Shown: piece by piece, positions 24,579-32,408 of the stretch
Layout: each line of letters begins with the position of its first letter
How positions within the stretch are numbered: position 1 is the first letter of the stretch
Assembly (NCBI GenBank): GCA_963742875.1
Contig: CAVUNO010000026.1
Location: 682,001 to 746,000, forward strand
Reading direction: 5' to 3'
Origin: Bog-532 sp963742875
GTDB lineage: Bacteria; Actinomycetota; Actinomycetes; Streptosporangiales; Streptosporangiaceae
Length of the DNA: 64,000 bases
The notes under the pieces: generated by a model
The model's database searches: none
What the model was told of the DNA's origin: nothing
The model's input: only the letters and a program-made list of their open reading frames with translations
Translations under genes and position numbers: made by a program

Positions 24579-26886
24579 CATCAATGGCCTGGAGACGGCC
24601 GGCGTTGTTGTCGGTCAGCAGCACCGTCTTGCCGTCGGGTGCCAGGGCGAATTCGCGGCCGAGGCCGGCGCTGAACACGCCGAGGAGGGCGTGACCGCCG
24701 GTGAGGGCGGCCGGGGTGCTGATGACAGCCACGTTGGCGGCAGCACCATGCTCACCGTGCAGGTTGGTGTCGGCGACCAGCATGCGGCTGCCGCCGCGGA
24801 CCATGACCAGGGCGATCGGGGCCGCACCCACATTCACCTTGGCGATCAGGGCATGGCTGGGCCTGGTCCGGAGGGCGGCCGCGGAGAACCCGAGCAGCGT
24901 GTCGCTTTCCCGGCTGGTCACCCACACCTGGCTACCGTCCGCTGAGGTCACCACCCGCGCCGGGTTGCACCCAGCCGCGGCCGCCCCGACCAGCGCCGAG
25001 GTGGGCGTGGTTTCGGCGCGCTGGAGGTCGACCACGCTGATCGTGCCCGGGGCGGCGTTCTGCGTCCTGGCCCGGGTCATGCTGGTCACGTAAAGCCAGC
25101 GGCCATCGGGTGAGATGGCCATCCCGACCGGCTGCTGACCGAGGCTGACCTTGCCTACGACATCGGCGGGCCCGAAGCCCTGGCTCAGCGCCCGCTGCAG
25201 GTTGAACACCACCATGCTGGCGCCGCCCTGCAGTGTCACGAACGCGAACCTGTCATCCGGTGAGATCGCCACCTCCACGGCCTCGTTGCCGAACGAGCTC
25301 GTGAGCGTGCCGACCACCGGGTTCTTGCTGCCTTGCTCGGCGGCAGCCACGTTGATCACGCTCGCGCCACTGTTAACCGCCGCGAGCAGGAACAGCCCGT
25401 CATGCGTGAGCGCCATCCCGCGCTGGGCACCGGGGACAGAAAATACGTGGGCGACCGCCGGCGCCAGCGCGGAGCCGTCCGTGAGGACCGCGATCGAGTT
25501 TCCGAGCGTGACGAACGAGAACCTGCCGTCGGCCGTGCTGACCACCCCGAAGGGCTCCCCGCCGGTTGTGGTCAGGGCCGCGCGCACTCCGGGCAGCGCG
25601 GGCGCCGGGGCGACCGCGGTGTTGCAGCCGGGCGCAGAGAGAAGAACTGGCCTGGTCCCGCCGTGCAGGCCGCCGTTCTTCGTGCCGCTGTGCAGGATGG
25701 CGAACAAGCCCCCTGCGACCCCGATGACCACGATGCAGGCGGCAGCGGCCACAGCCGGCCGTGACCGCCACCAGGGCCGGTGCCGTGGCTGGCCGGCGGG
25801 GGGTGCCCCGGCGGGCGGACCTTCCCCGGCGGGCGGACCTTCCCCGGCGGGCGGACCTTCCCCGGCGGGCGGACCTTCCCCGGCGGGCGGACCTTCCCCG
25901 GCGGGCGGACCTTCCCCGGCGGGAGGTGGAGGTGCGGCCGGTCCGGACGCTGGCCCGTCAGGGCGCGGTATGGCGATCGCGGTAATGGTTTCGGCGGCCG
26001 CCGCCGGGTCCTCCTGCCGCAGGCCCAGGGCAGCACACAGGGCCGCGGCGAAGGCGGCGCAGGTCGGGAAGCGATCGGCGGGCGACTTAGCCAGCGCCCG
26101 GGCTATCACCCCGTCAACCGCTTCCGGCTGATCGGAACGCCGGGCGGACAACGACGGCGGGGAGGCCGACACGTGGGCCCAGACGATGGCCATGTCGTCG
26201 TCACGCGCGAACGGCGGAGCGCCGCACAGCATCTCGAACGAGGCGCACGCCAGCGCGTACTGGTCGGCTTGCCCGTCCACCGGGCGGCCCTGAATCTGTT
26301 CCGGCGCCACGTACGCCGGGGTACCGAGAAAGTGGCCGACGGAGGTTATCCCGGTCATCGACAGCGATCGCTTACTGAGCCCGAAATCAGCCAGGTACAC
26401 GTGCACACGGTGACCCCGGCCTGAGGCTGAGTCGAGCAGTATGTTGCTGGGCTTGACGTCGCGGTGAACAAGTCCGTGCCGATGCGCCGCATCCAGCGCC
26501 GAGGCCACCTGGGTGATGATGTCGCCGGCCTGGGCGGGCGGCAGGGGGCCACCGGCATCGAGCAGTTTGCGCACGTCGCCGCCCGGCACGTAGCGCATCG
26601 CGATGAACAGGACGCCGTCGGCCTCGCCCGCCTCGAAGATGGGGACGATGTGCGGGTGGTCAACAGCGGCCGCGGCCCGGGACTCACGGATGAAGCGCTG
26701 CCGGAACGCGTCGTCGAGCGCGAGCCCGGGTGCGAGGACCTTCAGCGCGACGTGGCGGTCCAGGACGATATCCAGGGCACGGTAGATGACCGCCATCCCG
26801 CCCCGGCCGATCTGCTCCTCAATGCGGTATCCCGCTACCTCGGCCCCGGCCGGGAGGTCGGGCCGGCCCTGGTCTCCCCCGCTCAC
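24562..26886 (-). CDS. Transmembrane Ser/Thr protein kinase with extracellular beta-propeller
   Basis: 774 residues. The Hanks-type kinase domain (about 20-280) has GRGGMAVIYRA, catalytic Lys in VALKV (49), HRDVKPSNILL and DFGLSK, and ends with the R-rich subdomain XI. A juxtamembrane linker contains six PPAGEG repeats. One membrane helix (about 374-396) leads to an outer domain made of repeated YVTN/WD-like blades (GVVSTADGRFSFVTLGNS, MAISPDGRWLYVTSM, VVTSADGSQVWVTSRES and others). This is the actinobacterial PknD-like layout of sensor propeller plus kinase. A lipoprotein gene ends seven bases before its GTG start, so the pair form an operon; the lipoprotein could be a partner of the propeller (inference). 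Confidence 0.93.
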   Translation of the reverse strand: MSGGDQGRPDLPAGAEVAGYRIEEQIGRGGMAVIYRALDIVLDRHVALKVLAPGLALDDAFRQRFIRESRAAAAVDHPHIVPIFEAGEADGVLFIAMRYVPGGDVRKLLDAGGPLPPAQAGDIITQVASALDAAHRHGLVHRDVKPSNILLDSASGRGHRVHVYLADFGLSKRSLSMTGITSVGHFLGTPAYVAPEQIQGRPVDGQADQYALACASFEMLCGAPPFARDDDMAIVWAHVSASPPSLSARRSDQPEAVDGVIARALAKSPADRFPTCAAFAAALCAALGLRQEDPAAAAETITAIAIPRPDGPASGPAAPPPPAGEGPPAGEGPPAGEGPPAGEGPPAGEGPPAGEGPPAGAPPAGQPRHRPWWRSRPAVAAAACIVVIGVAGGLFAILHSGTKNGGLHGGTRPVLLSAPGCNTAVAPAPALPGVRAALTTTGGEPFGVVSTADGRFSFVTLGNSIAVLTDGSALAPAVAHVFSVPGAQRGMALTHDGLFLLAAVNSGASVINVAAAEQGSKNPVVGTLTSSFGNEAVEVAISPDDRFAFVTLQGGASMVVFNLQRALSQGFGPADVVGKVSLGQQPVGMAISPDGRWLYVTSMTRARTQNAAPGTISVVDLQRAETTPTSALVGAAAAGCNPARVVTSADGSQVWVTSRESDTLLGFSAAALRTRPSHALIAKVNVGAAPIALVMVRGGSRMLVADTNLHGEHGAAANVAVISTPAALTGGHALLGVFSAGLGREFALAPDGKTVLLTDNNAGRLQAIDVTSLP
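25806..25931. repeat. 18-bp minisatellite (6 full units plus a partial) in the kinase linker
   Basis: CCCCGGCGGGCGGACCTT repeated without change six times, then a partial copy. On the coding (minus) strand it gives PPAGEG repeats. Identity of the units implies recent expansion. Confidence 0.9.
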
Positions 26887-26893
26887 TTCCGGG

Positions 26894-27484
26894 TCACCCG
26901 TGCGCCAATGCCCCAGAGCTGGCGCTGCTCACGGCGACCGGGCCGTTGGCGGTGAAGCTGAGGTGAGCGGTGCCTACTTCCGGCTTGGCTGCGCCGGCGA
27001 AATCACACGCGCCATTCACCTTCGAGAAGGTAGCCGTGAACTCGATCTCCGCGGTGCCGTGACCGGATGCGCCAGCGTATGCGCCACTGCCGCCGGTGAT
27101 GGTGTACGGCATCACGTTGGCGTAGGACCCGCCACATGTACTGGCATCCTGGTATTGCGTAAAGGTGCTTTTGCCGTACTGAATGTGCAGGCTGCCATCG
27201 GTAAGAGTGATGTCCGTGCCATCTGTGCAGCGGTAATGGTTGGTCAGGGCGCAGCGCTTGAGAGTGACCGTGCCGCTGACCGTGACGGCACCGGTGGCCT
27301 TGACCTGCACCACGGGCGCGGCGCCCGTAGGGCTCGCCAGCGAACCGGAGATCGCCTCTGCGGCAGCAGGGGTAGCCGCTTTGTGCGGACTGGGACTGGC
27401 GCTACTGTGGGCGGTTCCCGAGCTACCGCAGGCGGCGACCAAGACCCCGCTGCCCAGGCAGAGCACGCCAAAGATTCTCTTCAC
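26894..27484 (-). CDS. Secreted lipoprotein of unknown function
   Basis: 196 residues with a signal peptide and lipobox LVAAC (Cys19), so lipid-anchored outside the membrane. A Ser/Ala/Pro-rich tether (about 20-45) precedes a beta-rich domain. Four Cys in CALTNHYRC and elsewhere (DASTCGG, GACDF) may form disulphides. It contains TITGGSGAYAGASGHGT, a phrase typical of allene-oxide-cyclase-like or dirigent-like small barrels (weak resemblance). It directly precedes the propeller kinase on the same strand. Confidence 0.72.
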   Translation of the reverse strand: MKRIFGVLCLGSGVLVAACGSSGTAHSSASPSPHKAATPAAAEAISGSLASPTGAAPVVQVKATGAVTVSGTVTLKRCALTNHYRCTDGTDITLTDGSLHIQYGKSTFTQYQDASTCGGSYANVMPYTITGGSGAYAGASGHGTAEIEFTATFSKVNGACDFAGAAKPEVGTAHLSFTANGPVAVSSASSGALAHG

Positions 27485-27630
27485 TTACGTTCCCCCCTGA
27501 CCGTGCGGCCAGAACAGACTCCCGGCCGCGCAGCCATGACCCGTCTTAACGGCACCAGCATGACGCTTGAGCCCCGGTTTCGGTAGGCCTCATTGGGCGG
27601 TACCGATCGTTATGGGCCGGCACCAGGGCT

Positions 27631-27655
27631 GATACATGACTGCCAGTCATGTATC
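27631..27655. promoter_or_regulatory. Orphan 25-bp palindrome (TetR-type operator)
   Basis: GATACATGACT-GCC-AGTCATGTATC is a perfect inverted repeat with 11-bp arms. This ATGACTG...CAGTCAT form is common in TetR-family operators. It lies in a region of gene remnants with no regulator beside it, about 150 bases upstream of the lipoprotein-kinase operon on one side. Confidence 0.65.
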
Positions 27656-27664
27656 GGGTGCGTT

Positions 27665-27973
27665 TTAGTTGTTGGACGCATGGGCACCTCGTTCGCGGCC
27701 GGTCAGCTCACCGTTGCCGTTGAAGGAGTGAAAGCCCGCCGCGCACGCGCCCCAGCCCCGTTTCCCGGGGGGCAGGATTGCGGTGACGCCGGTCCGCACC
27801 GGGCCATGGCCCACCCGCATGGCCCCGGAACCCTCGATCAGGGTGACGTAGCCGACCTCCACACCCTCGACGTCGGTGATGGCGTTGTGGACACCGGGAC
27901 GGCCGTCGTGCGGGACGCCGATCGACCGGGCGCGGGGCAGCCCGGCGGGCGTGCGCTGGTGCGATTCAGCCAT
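27665..27973 (-). pseudogene. N-terminal remnant of a P1-family (DmpA-like) peptidase
   Basis: About 90 residues match the start of P1 L-aminopeptidase/D-esterase proteins: RARSIGVPHDGRPGVHNAIT, DVEGVEVGYVTLIEG, VGHGPVRTGVTAILPPGK and FHSFNGNGELTG. After that the frame ends (RERGAHASNN) with no catalytic Ser or C-terminal half. Normal length is about 330-370 residues, so this is a truncated gene. Confidence 0.8.
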
Positions 27974-28009
27974 AACGCACATTCTCCCGCCTGCGGGACA
28001 CTAGGTCCC

Positions 28010-28177
28010 ATGCTGGAGCTACTGGCGCTCGGTCTGGCCGCGGTAGCCGTCATCGTCGCGCTGCAGATCGTGGCGGACAGGGCCGGCCTGCCGGCCGCCG
28101 CCCCGCCAGCGCCCGGCGCGCCTGGTATGGCGCACGCGCACCTTGCCGATTACTCCGGCGGCACGTCACTGACGTGA
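28010..28177 (+). pseudogene. Possible N-terminal remnant of a CPA1-type Na+/H+ antiporter
   Basis: A 55-codon frame starting MLELLALGLAAVAVIVALQI with VADRAGLPA after it, which resembles the first membrane helix and loop of actinobacterial CPA1 antiporters. The remainder (PPAPGAPGMAHAHLADYSGG) is unrelated and the frame ends. Alternatively it is a one-helix small protein; there is no clear ribosome site. Confidence 0.35.
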
Positions 28178-28412
28178 ACGCACCGAGGCCAAGCGCCCGT
28201 ACGACGGCGCGACGGCTCACACCCCTCAGCCGCCGGGCGGCAAAATCCCCTGGCCGATCAGGCTTCGGGACAGCATCCAGGGGGAAGTCACCCGGTGACG
28301 TTCGCCACTGGTCAGTGGCGGAGCTTCGCAAGGTAGCCAGCCCGTCGCCGGCTGCACCGCAGCCCTCGGCGACGACGCCCGCCAGCTGGCCAAGACGGCA
28401 TAGGAGGGGCAG

Positions 28413-31070
28413 ATGCCCAGCGACCTGGATCCGGCCGAGACGCGGGAATGGCTCGAGTCCCTCGACGCGGTGCTGGAGTTCGACGGCCCGGACCGGGCGT
28501 ATTTCCTGCTCGATGAGCTGATCGAGGAGGCCCGCCGGAACGGCGCGCCGGTGCCCTACTCGGCCAACACCCCGTACCTGAACACGATCCCGCCGCAGCG
28601 CGAGCAGCGTAGCCCCGGCGACCAGGCGATCGAGCACGCCATCCGCTCCATGATCCGGTGGAACGCGGTGGCGATCGTGCTGCGGGCCAACAAGGAGTCG
28701 TCGGAGCTGGGCGGGCACATCGCGAGCTTCCAGTCCGCCGCCACGCTGTACGACGTGGGCTTCAACCATTTCTGGCACGCGCCCTCGGCGGGGCACGGCG
28801 GGGACCTCGTCTATATGCAGGGCCACTCGGCGCCCGGGCTCTACGCGCGGGCGTTTGCGGAAGGGCGGCTGACGGAGGACCAGCTCGACCACTTCCGGCA
28901 GGAGACCGGCGGCCGCGGGCTGTCCTCCTATCCGCATCCGTGGCTGATGCCGCAGTTCTGGCAGTTTCCGACGGTCTCGATGGGGCTCGGGCCGCTGATG
29001 GCCATCTACCAGGCCCGGTTCCAGAAGTACCTGTCCAACCGGGACCTGGCGGACACCGGCAACCGGCACGTGTGGGCGTTCCTGGGGGACGGGGAGATGG
29101 ACGAGCCCGAATCGCTGGGCGCCATCTCGCTGGCCGGCCGGGAGCGGCTGGACAACCTGATCTTCGTGATCAACTGCAACCTGCAACGGCTGGACGGCCC
29201 GGTGCGCGGCAACGGCAAGATCATTCAGGAGCTGGAGGCGCTGTTCCGCGGGGCCGGGTGGAACGTGCTCAAGGTGATCTGGGGCAGCGGCTGGGACCCG
29301 CTCATCGCGCGCGACACCAGCGGCATCCTGCTCAAGCGGATGGAGGAGGCCGTCGACGGGGAGTACCAGGACTTCAAGTCCAAGAACGGCGCCTACGTCC
29401 GGCAGCACTTCTTCGGCAAGTACCCCGAACTGCTGGACATGGTGGCGGACATGTCCGACGACGAGGTGTGGGCGCTGGCCCGCGGCGGCCACGACCCGGC
29501 CAAGGTGTACGCCGCTTACGCGGCAGCCGTCGAGCACACCGGCCAGCCCACGGTCATCCTGGCCAAGACGGTCAAGGGGTACGGGATGGGTGAGGCCGGC
29601 GAAGGCCAGAACATCACCCACCAGCAGAAGAAGATGGCCGAGAACACGCTGCGCGCGTTCCGCGACCGGTTCGGCATCGACGTGCCCGACGACAGGATCG
29701 CCGAGCTGCCCTACCTGCGGCCGGCCGAGGACAGCCCGGAGATGCGCTACCTGCGGCAGCGGCGGGAGGCCCTGGGCGGCTACCTGCCGGCCCGGCGCAC
29801 GAAGTCCCAGCCGCTGGAGGTGCCGCCGCTGTCGGCGTTCGACAGCCAGCTCAAGGGGACCGGGGAACGGCAGATCTCTACGACCATGGCGTTCGTCCGG
29901 GTGCTGAACACCCTGCTGCGGGACAAGAAGATCGGCCGGCGGGTGGTGCCGATCGTGCCGGACGAATCGCGGACCTTCGGCATGGAGGGCATGTTCCGGC
30001 AGTTCGGCATCTTCTCCCAGAGCGGGCAGCTGTACCAGCCGGAGGACGCCAACCAGCTGATGTTCTACCGGGAAGACCGGACCGGCCAGATGCTGCAGGA
30101 GGGCATCACCGAGCCGGGCGCGATGTCGTCCTGGATCGCCGCGGCGACCTCCTACAGCACGTCGGATACACCGATGATCCCGTTCTACATCTATTACTCG
30201 ATGTTCGGTTTCCAGCGCATCGGTGACCTGGCCTGGGCGGCCGGGGACAGCCGGGCGCGCGGGTTCCTCATCGGCGGCACCGCCGGGCGTACCACCCTCA
30301 ACGGGGAGGGGCTGCAGCACGAGGACGGGCACAGCCACATCATCTCGGCGACGATCCCCAACTGCGTGTCCTACGATCCGACGTTCGGCTACGAGGTCGC
30401 CGTCATCGTGCACGAGGGAATGCGGCGGATGTACGCCGAGCAGGAGGACGTCTACTACTACCTGACCGTGATGAACGAGAACTACCGGCACCCGCCGATG
30501 CCGGACGGCGCCGAAAAGGGCATTCTCCGTGGCATGTACCTGCTCGCCGAAGGCCAGCAGGGCAAGGGCAGACCCCGGGTGCAGCTATTGGGCAGCGGGA
30601 CCATCCTGCGCGAGGTGATCGCCGCCGCGGAACTGCTGGACGCCGACTACGGGGTGACGGCGGACGTATGGAGCGCGCCCAGCTTCACCGAACTGCGCCG
30701 CGACGGACTGGCCACGCAGCGCTGGAACATGCTGCACCCCACCGAGCCGCCCCGGCAGAGCTGGGTCGAGACCTGCCTGAACGGCCGCCCCGACGGCCCG
30801 GTGGTCGCCTCGACCGACTACATGAAGGCCTTCGCCGACCAGATCCGGCCGTTCGTGTCGCGCCGGTACCATGTGCTCGGCACCGACGGCTTCGGCCGGT
30901 CGGACTACCGGCGCAAGCTCCGTTCCTTCTTCGAGGTGGACCGCTATTACATCGCCGTCGCCGCGCTGCACAGCCTGGCCGCCGACGGGACGGTGCCGGC
31001 CGCCACCGTCGCCGACGCCATCGCGCGGTACGAGATCGATGCCGACAAGCCGAATCCGCCTGAGGTCTAG
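28413..31070 (+). CDS. aceE: Pyruvate dehydrogenase E1 component (homodimeric)
   Basis: 885 residues, normal for the single-chain E1. The thiamine pyrophosphate motif GDGEMDEPE...NCNLQRLDG lies at about 224-258. Also present are ANKESSELGGHIASFQSAAT, the ring-binding HAPSAGHGGD, and the C-terminal GTDGFGRSDYRRKLRSFFEVD. It decarboxylates pyruvate and transfers the acetyl group to lipoyl domains of E2. ATG at 28413 after AGGAGGGG. First gene of aceE-aceF-lpd with gaps of 14 and 7 bases. Actinobacteria often have separate aceE, so a compact three-gene operon is notable. Confidence 0.95.
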   Translation: MPSDLDPAETREWLESLDAVLEFDGPDRAYFLLDELIEEARRNGAPVPYSANTPYLNTIPPQREQRSPGDQAIEHAIRSMIRWNAVAIVLRANKESSELGGHIASFQSAATLYDVGFNHFWHAPSAGHGGDLVYMQGHSAPGLYARAFAEGRLTEDQLDHFRQETGGRGLSSYPHPWLMPQFWQFPTVSMGLGPLMAIYQARFQKYLSNRDLADTGNRHVWAFLGDGEMDEPESLGAISLAGRERLDNLIFVINCNLQRLDGPVRGNGKIIQELEALFRGAGWNVLKVIWGSGWDPLIARDTSGILLKRMEEAVDGEYQDFKSKNGAYVRQHFFGKYPELLDMVADMSDDEVWALARGGHDPAKVYAAYAAAVEHTGQPTVILAKTVKGYGMGEAGEGQNITHQQKKMAENTLRAFRDRFGIDVPDDRIAELPYLRPAEDSPEMRYLRQRREALGGYLPARRTKSQPLEVPPLSAFDSQLKGTGERQISTTMAFVRVLNTLLRDKKIGRRVVPIVPDESRTFGMEGMFRQFGIFSQSGQLYQPEDANQLMFYREDRTGQMLQEGITEPGAMSSWIAAATSYSTSDTPMIPFYIYYSMFGFQRIGDLAWAAGDSRARGFLIGGTAGRTTLNGEGLQHEDGHSHIISATIPNCVSYDPTFGYEVAVIVHEGMRRMYAEQEDVYYYLTVMNENYRHPPMPDGAEKGILRGMYLLAEGQQGKGRPRVQLLGSGTILREVIAAAELLDADYGVTADVWSAPSFTELRRDGLATQRWNMLHPTEPPRQSWVETCLNGRPDGPVVASTDYMKAFADQIRPFVSRRYHVLGTDGFGRSDYRRKLRSFFEVDRYYIAVAALHSLAADGTVPAATVADAIARYEIDADKPNPPEV

Positions 31071-31084
31071 CGAAGGGGTCCACG

Positions 31085-32401
31085 ATGGCAACAGCGACCG
31101 AGGTTCGCGTGCCCGACATTGGCGCATTCGAGAACGTGCCGATCATCGAGCTGCACGTGCAGGTGGGTGATCAGGTCAACGAGGAAGACCCGCTGGTCAC
31201 GCTGGAGTCCGACAAGGCCACGATGGACATACCGGCCCCGCTGGCCGGCCAGGTGGTGGAGATCCCGATCAAGATCGGCGACGAGGTCAGCACGGGATCG
31301 ATGATCCTGACCATCGACGCCGGGGACGGAGCGGTCACGCCCCCGCCGACGCTGGTAGAGCAGCAGGAGCCCGACGTGGCCGGGTCCGCTCCGCCTCCGG
31401 CCCGGGCGCCGGAGACCGCCGTGACGCCGCGTCCCGAGGTGCAGGCGGCGGCTCCGGCTCATGCCGGGGAACAGCCCAGCCAGGCCGCTGACTTCGCCGG
31501 GGTGCACGCCAGCCCCAGCGTGCGCCGGACCGCGCGCGAGCTCGGCGTGGACCTGACCGCGGTGACCGGCAGCGGGCCCAAGGGACGGATCACCAAGGAC
31601 GACCTGCTCGCGTACCTGCGCGGGCCGGGCCCGGCGACCCCGTCCGCCCCGGCGCCGGCCGGGACCGGTATCCCGGAGATCCCCGCGCAGGACTTCGCCC
31701 AGTTCGGGCCGGTTGAGACGCGCCCCCTGTCCCGCATCAAGAAACTAGCCGGGCCGCACCTGCATCGGTCGTGGCTGAACGTGCCGCACGTGACGCACCA
31801 CGACGAGGCGGACATCACGGTCCTGGACGCCTACCGCCGGGAACTCGATGCCGCCGCGCGGCCCGACGGCTACCGGGTGACCCTGCTCGCCTTCCTGCTG
31901 AAGGCGTCGGTCTCCGGGCTCAAGAAGTTCCCGGAGTTCAACAGTTCGCTGTCGCCGGAGAAGGACAGCCTGATCGTGAAGGGCTACTACCACCTCGGAG
32001 TGGCCGTGGACACCCCCGACGGCCTGGTCGTCCCGGTGATCAGGGAGGTGGACCGCAAGGGCATCGTCGAACTGAGCCAGGAACTGGGCGCGGTCTCGGC
32101 CCGGGCCCGCGATGGCAAGCTGGCGGTGGCTGACCTGCAGGGCGGCACGTTCACGATCTCCAGCCTGGGCGGCATCGGCGGCGTCGCCTTCACCCCGATC
32201 GTGAACGCCCCGGAGGTGGCGATCCTCGGCGTGGTCCGTTCGGCCACCAAACCGGTGTGGAACGGCGAGCAGTTCACCCCGCGGCTGATGCTGCCGCTGT
32301 CCCTCTCCTACGACCACCGCGTCATCGACGGCGCGCTCGCGGCCAGATTCGTCCGGCACCTGTGCCACGTTCTCGAAGACCCGCGCCGGCTTCTCCTTTA
32401 G
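31085..32401 (+). CDS. aceF: Dihydrolipoamide acetyltransferase (E2) of pyruvate dehydrogenase
   Basis: 438 residues: a single lipoyl domain (about 1-78) with lipoylation site ESDKATMD, an Ala/Pro linker, a peripheral subunit-binding domain (about 140-178, SPSVRRTARELGVDL...GRITKDDL) and a catalytic acetyltransferase core with the C-terminal DHRVIDGALAARF (active-site His and Asp). The swinging lipoyl arm carries acetyl from E1 to CoA. One lipoyl domain only; the E3 encoded next supplies two more. ATG at 31085 follows GAAGGGG. Confidence 0.95.
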   Translation: MATATEVRVPDIGAFENVPIIELHVQVGDQVNEEDPLVTLESDKATMDIPAPLAGQVVEIPIKIGDEVSTGSMILTIDAGDGAVTPPPTLVEQQEPDVAGSAPPPARAPETAVTPRPEVQAAAPAHAGEQPSQAADFAGVHASPSVRRTARELGVDLTAVTGSGPKGRITKDDLLAYLRGPGPATPSAPAPAGTGIPEIPAQDFAQFGPVETRPLSRIKKLAGPHLHRSWLNVPHVTHHDEADITVLDAYRRELDAAARPDGYRVTLLAFLLKASVSGLKKFPEFNSSLSPEKDSLIVKGYYHLGVAVDTPDGLVVPVIREVDRKGIVELSQELGAVSARARDGKLAVADLQGGTFTISSLGGIGGVAFTPIVNAPEVAILGVVRSATKPVWNGEQFTPRLMLPLSLSYDHRVIDGALAARFVRHLCHVLEDPRRLLL

Positions 32402-32408
32402 GAACGTC

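Noticed and set aside
25806..25931. CRISPR array
   Set aside because: The 18-bp units are contiguous without spacers and lie in frame within a kinase gene; it is a coding minisatellite.
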